This document shows positions 1 to 7,496 of a stretch of DNA of 21,843 bases, one piece after another. This DNA is from JANPCX01 sp046094425. Lineage in GTDB: Bacteria; Pseudomonadota; Gammaproteobacteria; Burkholderiales; Burkholderiaceae_C. Positions within the stretch are counted from its first letter, which is position 1. Every line of letters starts with the position of its first letter. The DNA lies in the NCBI GenBank assembly GCA_046094425.1, contig JBJTHI010000260.1:1-21843 (forward strand). Direction: 5' to 3'. The position numbers and the translations under genes were made by a program. The notes below the pieces were generated by a model. That model was not told the DNA's origin. It ran no database searches and saw only the letters and a list, made by a program, of their open reading frames with translations.

Positions 1-8
1 TCTCCCTT

Positions 9-78
9 GCAGGGCGCACCCACGCTTGCAAGCGTGGGTCGCTGCGCAGGCAAGCCGCATGCGGCTTGAAAGCCCTGC
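9..78. repeat. Nested palindromes, possible three-way cruciform
   Basis: Two perfect palindromes lie side by side: 18-39 (22 bp, centre TTGCAA) and 51-68 (18 bp, centre GCATGC). A 7-bp outer stem (GCAGGGC at 9-15 with GCCCTGC at 72-78) encloses both, so one strand could fold into a three-way junction. No T-run follows, so a simple terminator is unlikely. One plus-strand frame is open from base 2 to a TAA at 143-145, but its product is not recognisable. I see no supported gene in 1-294. Confidence 0.6.
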
Positions 79-138
79 TTCGCCCTTGCCAGCGCACCGC
101 ATCACAACCCACTTGGGCGTGTCCCTGGTGAAATATGC

Positions 139-283
139 GGGCTAACCTCAATACTGTTCGCTTAAGCCCGTTCGCCCTGAGCCTGTCGAAGGGCTTGCAC
201 CGAGTGACGCGAGGCTTGGACAGGCTCAGCCCGAACGGTTTTTGATGGTTTTAGCCCAAAGTAAACAGTATTGGGGCTAACCT
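139..283. mobile_element. MITE-like element with 10-bp target duplication
   Basis: GGGCTAACCT occurs at 139-148 and again at 274-283. Directly inside these copies are inverted ends CAATACTGTT (149-158) and AACAGTATTG (264-273); the similarity extends to about 13 of 15 bases. The 125-bp interior has no room for a transposase. It contains a long imperfect hairpin (168-191 with 215-238, three mismatches in 24) whose arm resembles the CTGAGCCTGTC repeat often seen in Burkholderiales. This architecture is that of a non-autonomous transposable element. It sits 11 bp downstream of the HlyD-family stop codon. Several IS families, including IS4, make duplications of about this length; I do not assign one. 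Confidence 0.75.
168..238. repeat. Long imperfect inverted repeat (dispersed-repeat type)
   Basis: The left arm 168-191 pairs with the right arm 215-238 over 24 positions with three mismatches, leaving a 23-base loop. The shared core is CTGAGCCTGTC. It lies wholly inside the MITE-like element. It could also act as a transcript-end hairpin for the convergent or upstream gene, but it lacks a clear T-run. Confidence 0.7.
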
Positions 284-294
284 GGGCAGGCTGT

Positions 295-1668
295 TCAGCG
301 CTCAGACAGCGCGTAGGCCTTGGCTTTGAGCACAGGTTTGAGCAGGTAAGACAGCACTGTTTTGTTGCCCGTGAGCACATCCACCTCGGCGGTCATGCCG
401 GGGATGATGGGCAGCTTTTCGCTGAAATTGGCTTGCGCGGTGCGTACCCGCACCAGGTAGAAGGCGTTGCCTTTTTCGTCCACCACGGTGTCGGGGCTGA
501 TGTTTTCCACCTTGGCGTCCAGCCCGCCGTAGATGGAGAAATCGTAGGCGGTGAATTTGACAGTGGCTTTTTGGCCGGGGCGAATAAAGGCGATGTCTTT
601 GGGCTGAACTTTGGCTTCCAGCACCAGGGTGTCGTCCAGGGGCACGATTTCCACAATGTCTTTGCCCGGTTGCACCACGCCGCCCACGGTATTGGCCAGT
701 AGCCGCTGCACCCGGCCACGCACGGGGCTTTTCACTTGCGATTTATCGACTTTGTCGGCCAAAGCCACCGCACCTTCATTCAGCGCATTCAAGCGCCCGG
801 TGACTTCAGAGAGTTCTTTGCGTGCTTCGTTGCGAAACGCCAGTTCGGTTTCCTGAATTTTTCGCTGCGCCTCGCCAATGGCCGCTTGTACGCGGCTGAT
901 TTGGGCCGCTGCTTGCTCAGAATCGCCGCGGCTGCGCGAGACCTCGCGCTCCAGGCGCAACAAGTCCACCTCGGAGACGGCCCCGGTGGCCAGTAAGGGG
1001 CGGGTTTTGTTCAGTTCCTGCTGATTGAATTCCATCGACCGGTCGGCGGCGTTTTTGCGTGCGCGCATCTCGGAGAGTTCTTGCATCCTTTGCTGCAACT
1101 GCTGTTGGTTGATGCCCAGCAAGGTGCTGAGCTCACTGAGTTTGTTTTGGTAGAGGCGGCGTTCTTCTTCAATGGTGGAGAGCTCGTCCGCATCACCATC
1201 GGATTTGGGGGGCAGAAAACTGGTGCCTTCAGCCAACGCCCGCAGACGCGCTTGGCGCGCACGCAGCGCAAACCCTTGGGCGGCACTTTCACGCACGCCC
1301 GAGGTGGCGCGGGTTTCATCAATCTTGAGCAGCAACTGGCCGACTTCGACCGCGTCGCCTTCACGCACCAAAATTTCAGACACCACACCACCGTCCAAGC
1401 TTTGCACGACTTGCAATTGTTTGGAGGGGATGACGCGCCCGTCTCCCCTTGTGACTTCTTCCACATGGGCCAGTGCGGCCCACACCAAGAGCAGCAGCAG
1501 TGCCGCCGCCGCCACGCGCACGATCAACTGCGCGCGCTGGGTGTGGTGGCGCGACATGACGGCGTCGGCTTGTTGTTCAAAAGGGCGAAAGCCTGCCGGG
1601 TCGGCGGTTGTCTTTGCCGCGTCAGGCGCTGCGGCGACGCTGGGGTTGGATTCGGTGTTGGTTTGCAT
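295..1668 (-). CDS. HlyD-family type I secretion membrane-fusion (adaptor) protein
   Basis: The 457-residue protein links an inner-membrane ABC exporter to an outer-membrane TolC-type channel across the periplasm. It has a short cytoplasmic tail and one membrane helix at about residues 47-67, followed by a split biotinyl/lipoyl half (about 85-115, VVSEILVREGDAVEVGQLLL). A long charged, Gln/Glu-rich coiled-coil stretch (about 150-290) follows, then the second lipoyl half (KSPVRGRVQRL) and the beta-barrel C-terminus ending KPVLKAKAYALSER. Length and order are typical of LapC/HlyD adaptors. It starts 20 bp after the ABC gene stop, so the two are surely cotranscribed. The TolC-like partner and the exported protein are not in the window. 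The family call is firm; the substrate (probably a large RTX adhesin) is inference. Confidence 0.93.
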   Translation of the reverse strand: MQTNTESNPSVAAAPDAAKTTADPAGFRPFEQQADAVMSRHHTQRAQLIVRVAAAALLLLLVWAALAHVEEVTRGDGRVIPSKQLQVVQSLDGGVVSEILVREGDAVEVGQLLLKIDETRATSGVRESAAQGFALRARQARLRALAEGTSFLPPKSDGDADELSTIEEERRLYQNKLSELSTLLGINQQQLQQRMQELSEMRARKNAADRSMEFNQQELNKTRPLLATGAVSEVDLLRLEREVSRSRGDSEQAAAQISRVQAAIGEAQRKIQETELAFRNEARKELSEVTGRLNALNEGAVALADKVDKSQVKSPVRGRVQRLLANTVGGVVQPGKDIVEIVPLDDTLVLEAKVQPKDIAFIRPGQKATVKFTAYDFSIYGGLDAKVENISPDTVVDEKGNAFYLVRVRTAQANFSEKLPIIPGMTAEVDVLTGNKTVLSYLLKPVLKAKAYALSER

Positions 1669-1688
1669 GCTGACCTCAAGCCACGTGT

Positions 1689-3881
1689 TTAGGCTGCCTT
1701 AGCCACCCGGCCCGAGGCCAGGGCTTGCATGATGCGGTCGCGTGGCCCATCGGCCACGATCTTGCCGCCGTCAATGACGATTACCCGGTTCACCAAGGCC
1801 AGCATGGAGGTGCGGTGGGTCACGAGCACCACGGTTTTGTGCGCGGCGAACTGCGACATCTTGGTGGTGATTTGAGCCTCGGTGGAAAAATCCATGGCGC
1901 TGGTGGGTTCGTCCAGCAGCAAGATGGGCGCGTTGTGCAGCACCGCGCGCGCCAATCCAACCGACTGGCGCTGACCACCGGAGAGCGACTCGCCGCGTTC
2001 CCCCACCAGCATGTCAAAGCCGCGTGGGTGGCGGTTCACCCAATCGTTCATACAAGCCACCTCGGTGGCAGCCACCAAAGCGGTGTCGTCGGCATAGGGT
2101 TGGCCCAAGGTGATGTTGTCGCGCAGGCTGCCGTAGAACAAGGTCACGTCTTGCGAGACGCAGGCCACGTTGCGGCGCACGTCAGAGGGGTCGAGCTGGC
2201 GCAGGTCAATGCCGTCCAGCAGCACAGCACCGTCGGTGGCCTGGTACAGGCCCATCATCAGGCGCTGAATGGTGGACTTGCCTGAGCCCACTCGGCCAAT
2301 CAAGGCTACTTTCTCACCTGCGGCAATCTTGAAACTCAAGCCGTCCAAAGCAGCGTCGGTTCGATTGGGGTAAGCAAACTTGACGTTGCGAAACTCAATG
2401 TCACCTCGCAACTGCGGGCGTTGCACAAAACTTTCACCCTCGGGGCGCTCCACCGGTGTGGCCATGATTTGGTTCAACGAAGTCATGGCCGTGCGCACGC
2501 CTTGGTACTGCATCAACAGCCCCACAATTTGTCCCGCTGGCGCCAGTGCCCGCGAGGCCAGCGTGGTGCAGGCGATCAATGCGCCCATGGTGAGTTGGCG
2601 TTCGCTGATCAGGTACACACCAATGATGATGAGCACTACCGACACCAACTGCGACAAAAAATTGCTGCCATACAGCGCACTGCTGGAGAGGCGGCGCATC
2701 TTCACGCCTGTAGCGGCCAAGAACAAATTGGCGCGTTCCCACTTGGCTTGAATCACCCCCTGCGCGCCTTGCGACTTGATGGTTTCAATGGCGGTGAGGC
2801 TTTCTATCAGCGTGGCGTTACGCTGCGCAGCGGCGCGGTAAGTGCTTTCAGACAGCGCATGCAGCTTGTTCTGCAGCGAATAACCCAGCAGCACGATCAG
2901 CACAAAGGCCACCACCACGGGCAAGGCCAGCCAGGGGGAAATCCACAACATCACGCCCAAAAACAGCAAAGCAAACGGCAGGTCGATCAAAGCAGTGACG
3001 GTGCTGGACGCAATGAAGTCACGCACCTGCTCGAACCCGCGCAAGTTGGAGGCAAAAGAACCCACTGATTCCGGCCGGTGCTCCAAACGCATGCCCAGCA
3101 CTTTCTCCATGAGCGAGGCAGAAATTTGCACGTCCACCCGCGCGCTGGCTTCATCGACAAAGCGGCCGCGCAAAATGCGCAAGAACAAATCCAGCCCCAG
3201 CACCAAGACCATGCCCACGGCCAAAGCCCACAAAGTTTCCACCGCGTGGTTGGGCACCACCCGGTCGTACACATTCATGGAAAACAATGGGAAGGCCAGG
3301 GCAAAAATATTGATGAGGGCGGCTGCCCACAACACGTCGCGGTAGACAAACCGCTGCGCGCCAATGGCGCTCCAAAACCAATGTTTCGCTTTGACGGCAT
3401 GCAGCTCGGGCGTGCGTTCATCAAAGCGGAAGTGGGGCCGCACGAATAACACCAAGTCGGTGAAACGCGCCTGCAAATCTGGCAGCGGCAAACGCACCGA
3501 ACCTTGGCCTGTTTCAGGCAGCAGTACGCGGGCGTGGCTGGCATGGTTGTTTTCGTCTTCGTCCCAACCCAGCAGCACACAGGCTTGGTTGTTTTTTAGA
3601 ATCAAAATCGTCGGCAAGCTGTGCGGGTCGATGGCGTTCAGCGCCAATCGCTGCAAACGTGCCGACATGCCCGCACGCGCGGCTGCCCGTTCCGCCAACT
3701 CCAAACTCAAGGGCTCGTGGTTCAAAGGCAAGCTACTTGACAACGAAGCCCTGGACGCTGTCACCCCGTGCAACTGGCACACCGCCACCAAGCAGTCCAG
3801 CAGCGGGTCAGGATGAATCAAGTCCTCACGCAAACGCGGCGTGCTGAGGGTGCTGGGGGAGGGGTGCTCGGCTTGGCTCAT
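1689..3881 (-). CDS. Type I secretion ABC permease/ATPase, LapB-like, degenerate C39 domain
   Basis: This 730-residue exporter half has three parts. The N-terminal C39-like domain (about 20-150) keeps the DPLLDC motif with Cys30, but the usual catalytic His region reads ACVLLGWDED without His. It therefore probably binds substrate rather than cleaving it, as in the C39-like domains of RTX exporters. The membrane domain with several helices spans about 175-460. The ATPase domain has Walker A GRVGSGKST (529-537), signature LSGGQ (633-637), Walker B ILLLDE (653-658) and the switch His689 in VLVTHR. The pairing with a downstream HlyD adaptor matches LapBC-type systems that export giant adhesins or RTX proteins. 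No strong ribosome site is seen at the chosen ATG, yet the N-terminus aligns with family expectations. Confidence 0.93.
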   Translation of the reverse strand: MSQAEHPSPSTLSTPRLREDLIHPDPLLDCLVAVCQLHGVTASRASLSSSLPLNHEPLSLELAERAAARAGMSARLQRLALNAIDPHSLPTILILKNNQACVLLGWDEDENNHASHARVLLPETGQGSVRLPLPDLQARFTDLVLFVRPHFRFDERTPELHAVKAKHWFWSAIGAQRFVYRDVLWAAALINIFALAFPLFSMNVYDRVVPNHAVETLWALAVGMVLVLGLDLFLRILRGRFVDEASARVDVQISASLMEKVLGMRLEHRPESVGSFASNLRGFEQVRDFIASSTVTALIDLPFALLFLGVMLWISPWLALPVVVAFVLIVLLGYSLQNKLHALSESTYRAAAQRNATLIESLTAIETIKSQGAQGVIQAKWERANLFLAATGVKMRRLSSSALYGSNFLSQLVSVVLIIIGVYLISERQLTMGALIACTTLASRALAPAGQIVGLLMQYQGVRTAMTSLNQIMATPVERPEGESFVQRPQLRGDIEFRNVKFAYPNRTDAALDGLSFKIAAGEKVALIGRVGSGKSTIQRLMMGLYQATDGAVLLDGIDLRQLDPSDVRRNVACVSQDVTLFYGSLRDNITLGQPYADDTALVAATEVACMNDWVNRHPRGFDMLVGERGESLSGGQRQSVGLARAVLHNAPILLLDEPTSAMDFSTEAQITTKMSQFAAHKTVVLVTHRTSMLALVNRVIVIDGGKIVADGPRDRIMQALASGRVAKAA

Positions 3882-3899
3882 GCAATTTCTGGTCGAGGA

Positions 3900-4442
3900 T
3901 CAAGTGATATCGGCACAGTGCACGCCAAATTGACCTCGGCGGCGATCGGCAAAAAAAAGTTCCAGCGTTCTGCGCACCGTACGAAAGGCTAATTGCTCCC
4001 AAGGAATTTGGCTTTCGGAGAACAACTCGGCCTCGATGGTTTCAAGCCCTGGGTTCAGGGCGGGGCTCAACATCTGCGCTCGGTAATACAAATGCACCTG
4101 GCCTACGTGCACCACATTGAGCACGGTGAACAAACCCAAGAGTTCAATCTGCGCGCCGGCTTCTTCCACGGTCTCGCGCACCGCGCCTTCGGCACTGGTC
4201 TCCCCCAACTCCATGAAACCGGCGGGCAAAGTCCAAAAACCATGACGCGGTTCAATGTTGCGGCGGCACAGCAGCACCTTGTCTTCCCATACCGGCACCG
4301 TGCCCACCACATTGGTCGGGTTTTGGTAATGCACCGTGCCACAGGCCGGGCAAACCGCCCGCTCGCGGTTATCTTCAGGCGGCACCACATGTTCCACCGC
4401 TGTACCGCAGGCTCGGCAATGTTTGATGGGCGCTTGAACCAT
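3900..4442 (-). CDS. Nudix hydrolase with N-terminal zinc ribbon
   Basis: The 180-residue protein would hydrolyse a nucleoside diphosphate linked to another moiety, for example ADP-ribose or NADH-like compounds; the substrate is not readable from sequence. Residues 9-34 form a four-Cys zinc ribbon (HCRAC and CPACG). The complete Nudix box is at 75-97 (GFMELGE, then RETVEEAGA), with all metal-binding Glu residues present. The reading frame stays open upstream for 64 more codons, but that extension is low-complexity and unlike the family, so I chose the ATG at 4442 just before the zinc ribbon. Its stop is 18 bp upstream of the type I exporter start, so it may be cotranscribed with the exporter, with no obvious functional link. 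Confidence 0.88.
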   Translation of the reverse strand: MVQAPIKHCRACGTAVEHVVPPEDNRERAVCPACGTVHYQNPTNVVGTVPVWEDKVLLCRRNIEPRHGFWTLPAGFMELGETSAEGAVRETVEEAGAQIELLGLFTVLNVVHVGQVHLYYRAQMLSPALNPGLETIEAELFSESQIPWEQLAFRTVRRTLELFFADRRRGQFGVHCADIT

Positions 4443-4710
4443 GGGCGGCAGTGTAGCGGGCGGTAGGCCGCAGGCCAGCATTCGTCCCCAGAACAGACCT
4501 CGGCTGGTGCGGTTGCTGCACCCTGGCAGTGCGCGGGGCTCCCATTCGTGTGCTTGCTGCTGGCGCTGCCTCGTTGGTCGATGGCCAGGGAATGATGGAT
4601 CTGCACCCGGGCTTTCACTCTCAATCGAGCCCAACCAATCGGGTGGGTATCACGCTACGCAATGGCTGGCATACATTCTGCTAGACATAACTTGTCATAA
4701 CAGGCTGGGC
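4443..4710. promoter_or_regulatory. Divergent intergenic region, Nudix/GntR
   Basis: This 268-bp stretch lies between divergent genes and should hold both promoters. I cannot place -35/-10 elements with confidence. The last 30 bases are distinctly AT-richer and contain two copies of a G(A/T)CATAAC repeat. Confidence 0.5.
4684..4701. promoter_or_regulatory. Candidate GntR/HutC operator (two half-turn-phased repeats)
   Basis: GACATAAC (4684-4691) and GTCATAAC (4694-4701) are direct repeats 10 bp apart, one helical turn, ending 9 bp before the regulator start codon. The second copy fits the GT-N4-AC pattern typical of GntR-family operators. The position suits autoregulation. This is inference from pattern and position only. 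Confidence 0.4.
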
Positions 4711-5487
4711 ATGTCCATGAACCTCTCGCGCCGCAAGCAAAAAGAAGTTGTCGCTGATACCAAGGTGGCCTTGTTGCAGTCGGTTCCGATGCACACGCAA
4801 ATTCGGGAAATCATCCGCCGCAGCGTGTTGGACGGTAGCTACCCACCGCACTCGCAAATGCCGTCTGAAAGCCAAATGATGGAAACCTATGGTGTCAGTC
4901 GCATCACCATACGACAGGCGCTGGGTGACCTTCAGAAAGAGGGCTTGATATTCAAGGTGGCGGGCAAGGGGAGTTTTGTCGCCAAGCCCAAAGCATTTCA
5001 GAACCTCTCTCGCTTGCAGGGTTTCGGCGAGGCCATGGGCGCTTCTGGCTACGAAACGTTCTCGCAGGTCATCAGTTCTAAACAGGTCAAAGCCAGCGAG
5101 CTGGTGGCCAAACGTTTGCAATTGAAAACGGGTGCGCCGGTGTTCGAGTTGCAGCGTCTGCGTTACCTCAACCGCGAACCGATTTCGGTGGATGTGAGCT
5201 ATTTCCCGCGCGAGTTGGGCCAGCGCCTGGCGCAAGAAGATTTGCCCACGCGCGACATCTTCGTGATTCTGGAAAACGACTACGGCCTGCACCTCACCCA
5301 TGCTGATGTGCAGATCGAAGCCATCTCAGCCAACGACACCTTGGCACGCCAGTTGCGCATTGCAGAAGCCACACCCTTGCTGCGCATCGAGCGGCTGACT
5401 TACGCCGACGACAGGCCGATTGATTTTGAGTTTCTCTATTACCGAGGCGACGCTTTTCAGTATCGCTTGCGTATCGCCCGCACTTAA
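4711..5487 (+). CDS. GntR/HutC-family transcriptional regulator with UTRA domain
   Basis: The 258-residue regulator has an N-terminal winged helix-turn-helix (about 25-93; MPSESQMMETYGVSRITIRQAL is the recognition region). A UTRA effector-binding domain (about 105-252) ends in the family-typical FEFLYYRGDAFQYRL. UTRA regulators usually sense the substrate or an intermediate of the operon they head, and often repress it. I chose the ATG at 4711; a second ATG at 4717 is possible, and the longer open frame back to 4441 is not protein-like. The stop codon overlaps the TAAGGA ribosome site of the next gene, so regulator and flavoprotein are probably on one transcript. The effector is unknown. Confidence 0.9.
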   Translation: MSMNLSRRKQKEVVADTKVALLQSVPMHTQIREIIRRSVLDGSYPPHSQMPSESQMMETYGVSRITIRQALGDLQKEGLIFKVAGKGSFVAKPKAFQNLSRLQGFGEAMGASGYETFSQVISSKQVKASELVAKRLQLKTGAPVFELQRLRYLNREPISVDVSYFPRELGQRLAQEDLPTRDIFVILENDYGLHLTHADVQIEAISANDTLARQLRIAEATPLLRIERLTYADDRPIDFEFLYYRGDAFQYRLRIART

Positions 5488-5497
5488 GGAGCCCGCC

Positions 5498-7228
5498 ATG
5501 AAAACCATCGAAATGGAGTTTGACCTGGTGGTCATCGGCGGTGGCACCGGTGGCCCCATGGCTGCCGTCAAAGCGAAAGAGAAAGATCCCAAGCTGCGGG
5601 TGCTCTTGATCGACAAGGCCAACGTCAAACGCAGCGGTGCCATCTCCATGGGCATGGACGGCTTGAACAACGCGGTGATTCCTGGTCACGCCACGCCCGA
5701 GCAGTACGTGAAAGAGATCACCGTGGCCAACGACGGCATCGTTGACCAAGAGGCGGTTATGGCTTACGCATCAGGCAGCTTCGAGATGATTCAAGAGCTT
5801 GATCGTTGGGGCGTGAAGTTTGAGAAAGACGAAACCGGCGACTACAGCGTGCGCAAAGTGCACCACCTGGGCGCTTATGTGCTGCCCATGCCGGAAGGCC
5901 ACCACATGAAGCGCATCTTGTACCGCCAACTCAAACGCGCCCGGGTGGAAATCACCAACCGTGTCGTCGTCACGCGCGTGCTGACGGGTCCCAATGGTGA
6001 AGTGGCGGCGGTGATGGGTTTTGATTGCCGCACTGCCGAGCTTTATGTGATTCGCACCAAAGCAGCGGTGATTTGCACCGGCGCCGCAGGCCGCTTGGGC
6101 TTGCCCGCCTCGGGTTATTTGATGGGCACCTACGAGAACCCCACCAACTGCGGCGATGGCCATGCCATGGCCTACCACGCAGGTGCAGACCTCGCCAACC
6201 TGGAGTGCTTCCAGATCAACCCTTTGATCAAGGACTACAACGGCCCCGCTTGTGCCTACGTGACCGGGCCACTGGGCGGGTACACCGCCAATTCCAAAGG
6301 GGATCGTTTCATCGAGTGCGACTACTGGAGCGGCCAGATGATGCAGGAGTTCTACAACGAACTGCTCAGTGGCAACGGCCCAGTCTTCCTGAAACTGGAT
6401 CACTTGGCGGAAGAAACGATTCAAGAGATTGAAACCATTTTGCACAGCAACGAGCGCCCCAGCCGGGGTCGTTTTCATGAAGGGCGGGGTACCAACTACC
6501 GCCAAAAAATGGTGGAGATGCACATCTCGGAAATTGGCTTTTGCAGTGGTCACAGTGCATCGGGCATCCACATCAATGCACGCGGTGAAACGTCTGTGAA
6601 GGGGCTCTATGCGGCGGGCGACTGTGCCAGCGTTCCACACAACTACATGCTGGGTGCTTTTGTGTACGGCAAGTTGTGTGGCGAAAACGCGGCCGCTTAT
6701 TGCGCCGAGGTGAGACAAGCGGCCCAAGACGCCCAAGCGCAGGCCGCTGAGAGCGCACGCATCCTCGCGCCACTGCAGCGCCGAGGCGGGCTCACGCCTT
6801 TCCAAATCGAATACAAAACCCGGCGCCTGGTGAACGACTATTTGCAGCCGCCCAAGATCACCAGCAAATACCAAATTGGCCTGCGCCGTTTTGCGGAAAT
6901 TCGTGAAGACATGAACGCCATGGCTGCGGCCAATGCCCACGAGTTGATGCGCGCCATGGAAGCCCATTCCATCCTCGACTGCGCTGAGATGGCTGCGCAT
7001 GCGTCGATGTTCCGTACCGAAAGCCGCTGGGGCCTGTACCACCACTATGTAGACCACCCACAGCGTGACGATGCGAATTGGTTCTGCCACTCCTTGCTCA
7101 GTCGTGGTGCGAATGGCCAGATGGTGCTGCGCAAAAAAGCGGTGGAGCCCTACATCGTGCCGATTGATGATGAAGAACGCACCGCTTACCAGCGCTTGCG
7201 TGTGGCAACCCACGCTGAAGCGGCTTGA
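5498..7228 (+). CDS. AprA-like FAD-dependent oxidoreductase (APS reductase/fumarate reductase superfamily)
   Basis: The 576-residue flavoprotein starts with the FAD Rossmann motif GGGTGG (14-19) and the ribose-binding acid D39, and ends its FAD domain with GLYAAGDCAS (369-378). The segment RSGAISMGMDGLNN (45-58) resembles the RSGAVAQGLSAIN segment of AprA, the alpha subunit of dissimilatory APS reductase, including its substrate-pocket Asn. GHSASGI carries His352, where AprA has its catalytic-site His (GSHS). The SDH/fumarate-reductase HTxxAQGG signature is absent. It is shorter than true AprA (over 600 residues), and I could not find the AprA substrate Arg. The next gene is an AprB-like ferredoxin, strengthening the AprBA comparison. 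SD TAAGGA lies 7 bp upstream. The reaction is unknown; an organosulfur or sulfur-oxyanion redox step is a guess. Confidence 0.8.
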   Translation: MKTIEMEFDLVVIGGGTGGPMAAVKAKEKDPKLRVLLIDKANVKRSGAISMGMDGLNNAVIPGHATPEQYVKEITVANDGIVDQEAVMAYASGSFEMIQELDRWGVKFEKDETGDYSVRKVHHLGAYVLPMPEGHHMKRILYRQLKRARVEITNRVVVTRVLTGPNGEVAAVMGFDCRTAELYVIRTKAAVICTGAAGRLGLPASGYLMGTYENPTNCGDGHAMAYHAGADLANLECFQINPLIKDYNGPACAYVTGPLGGYTANSKGDRFIECDYWSGQMMQEFYNELLSGNGPVFLKLDHLAEETIQEIETILHSNERPSRGRFHEGRGTNYRQKMVEMHISEIGFCSGHSASGIHINARGETSVKGLYAAGDCASVPHNYMLGAFVYGKLCGENAAAYCAEVRQAAQDAQAQAAESARILAPLQRRGGLTPFQIEYKTRRLVNDYLQPPKITSKYQIGLRRFAEIREDMNAMAAANAHELMRAMEAHSILDCAEMAAHASMFRTESRWGLYHHYVDHPQRDDANWFCHSLLSRGANGQMVLRKKAVEPYIVPIDDEERTAYQRLRVATHAEAA

Positions 7229-7252
7229 CAAACCTCTCTTTCGGAGCACCCC

Positions 7253-7486
7253 ATGACCCTTGCAGCCACCCTCACCCAAGTCCCCGTCCGTGTGGACGAG
7301 TCCAAATGCATTGCCGAGAAGGGCTGCACCGTTTGTGTGGACGTGTGCCCGCTCGATGTGCTGGCCATTGACATGGTGAAGAAAAAAGCCTTCATGAAGT
7401 TTGACGAGTGCTGGTACTGCCTGCCTTGTGAACAAGACTGCCCGACCGGTGCGGTCACCGTGGACATTCCTTACCTTTTGCGTTGA
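7253..7486 (+). CDS. AprB-like 2[4Fe-4S] ferredoxin
   Basis: This 77-residue protein has two four-Cys motifs: Cys19, 25, 28, 32 and Cys53, 56, 59, 63, each ending in CP. The stretch KKAFMKFDECWYCLPCEQDCPTGAV closely resembles the AprB segment around its second cluster (KAF...ACWECYSCVKICPQGAI). The uneven spacing of the first motif is also AprB-like rather than that of ordinary 2[4Fe-4S] ferredoxins. It lacks the C-terminal extension of AprB that wraps around AprA. It lies 24 bp after the flavoprotein with GGAG at 7242-7245, and is presumably its tightly bound electron-transfer subunit. Midpoint potential and direction of electron flow cannot be told from sequence. Confidence 0.85.
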   Translation: MTLAATLTQVPVRVDESKCIAEKGCTVCVDVCPLDVLAIDMVKKKAFMKFDECWYCLPCEQDCPTGAVTVDIPYLLR

Positions 7487-7496
7487 GGGTCATGCC

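Noticed and set aside
4443..4634. N-terminal extension of the Nudix frame
   Set aside because: The extension is low-complexity, lies before the conserved zinc ribbon and would fill the divergent promoter region.
4441..4710. N-terminal extension of the GntR frame
   Set aside because: The residues are unlike any GntR N-terminus and overlap the Nudix promoter; the start at 4711 gives the normal family length.
5771..7435. Very long minus-strand open frame opposite the flavoprotein and ferredoxin
   Set aside because: It is a shadow of high-GC codon usage; the plus-strand product has clear family motifs and the antisense product has none.
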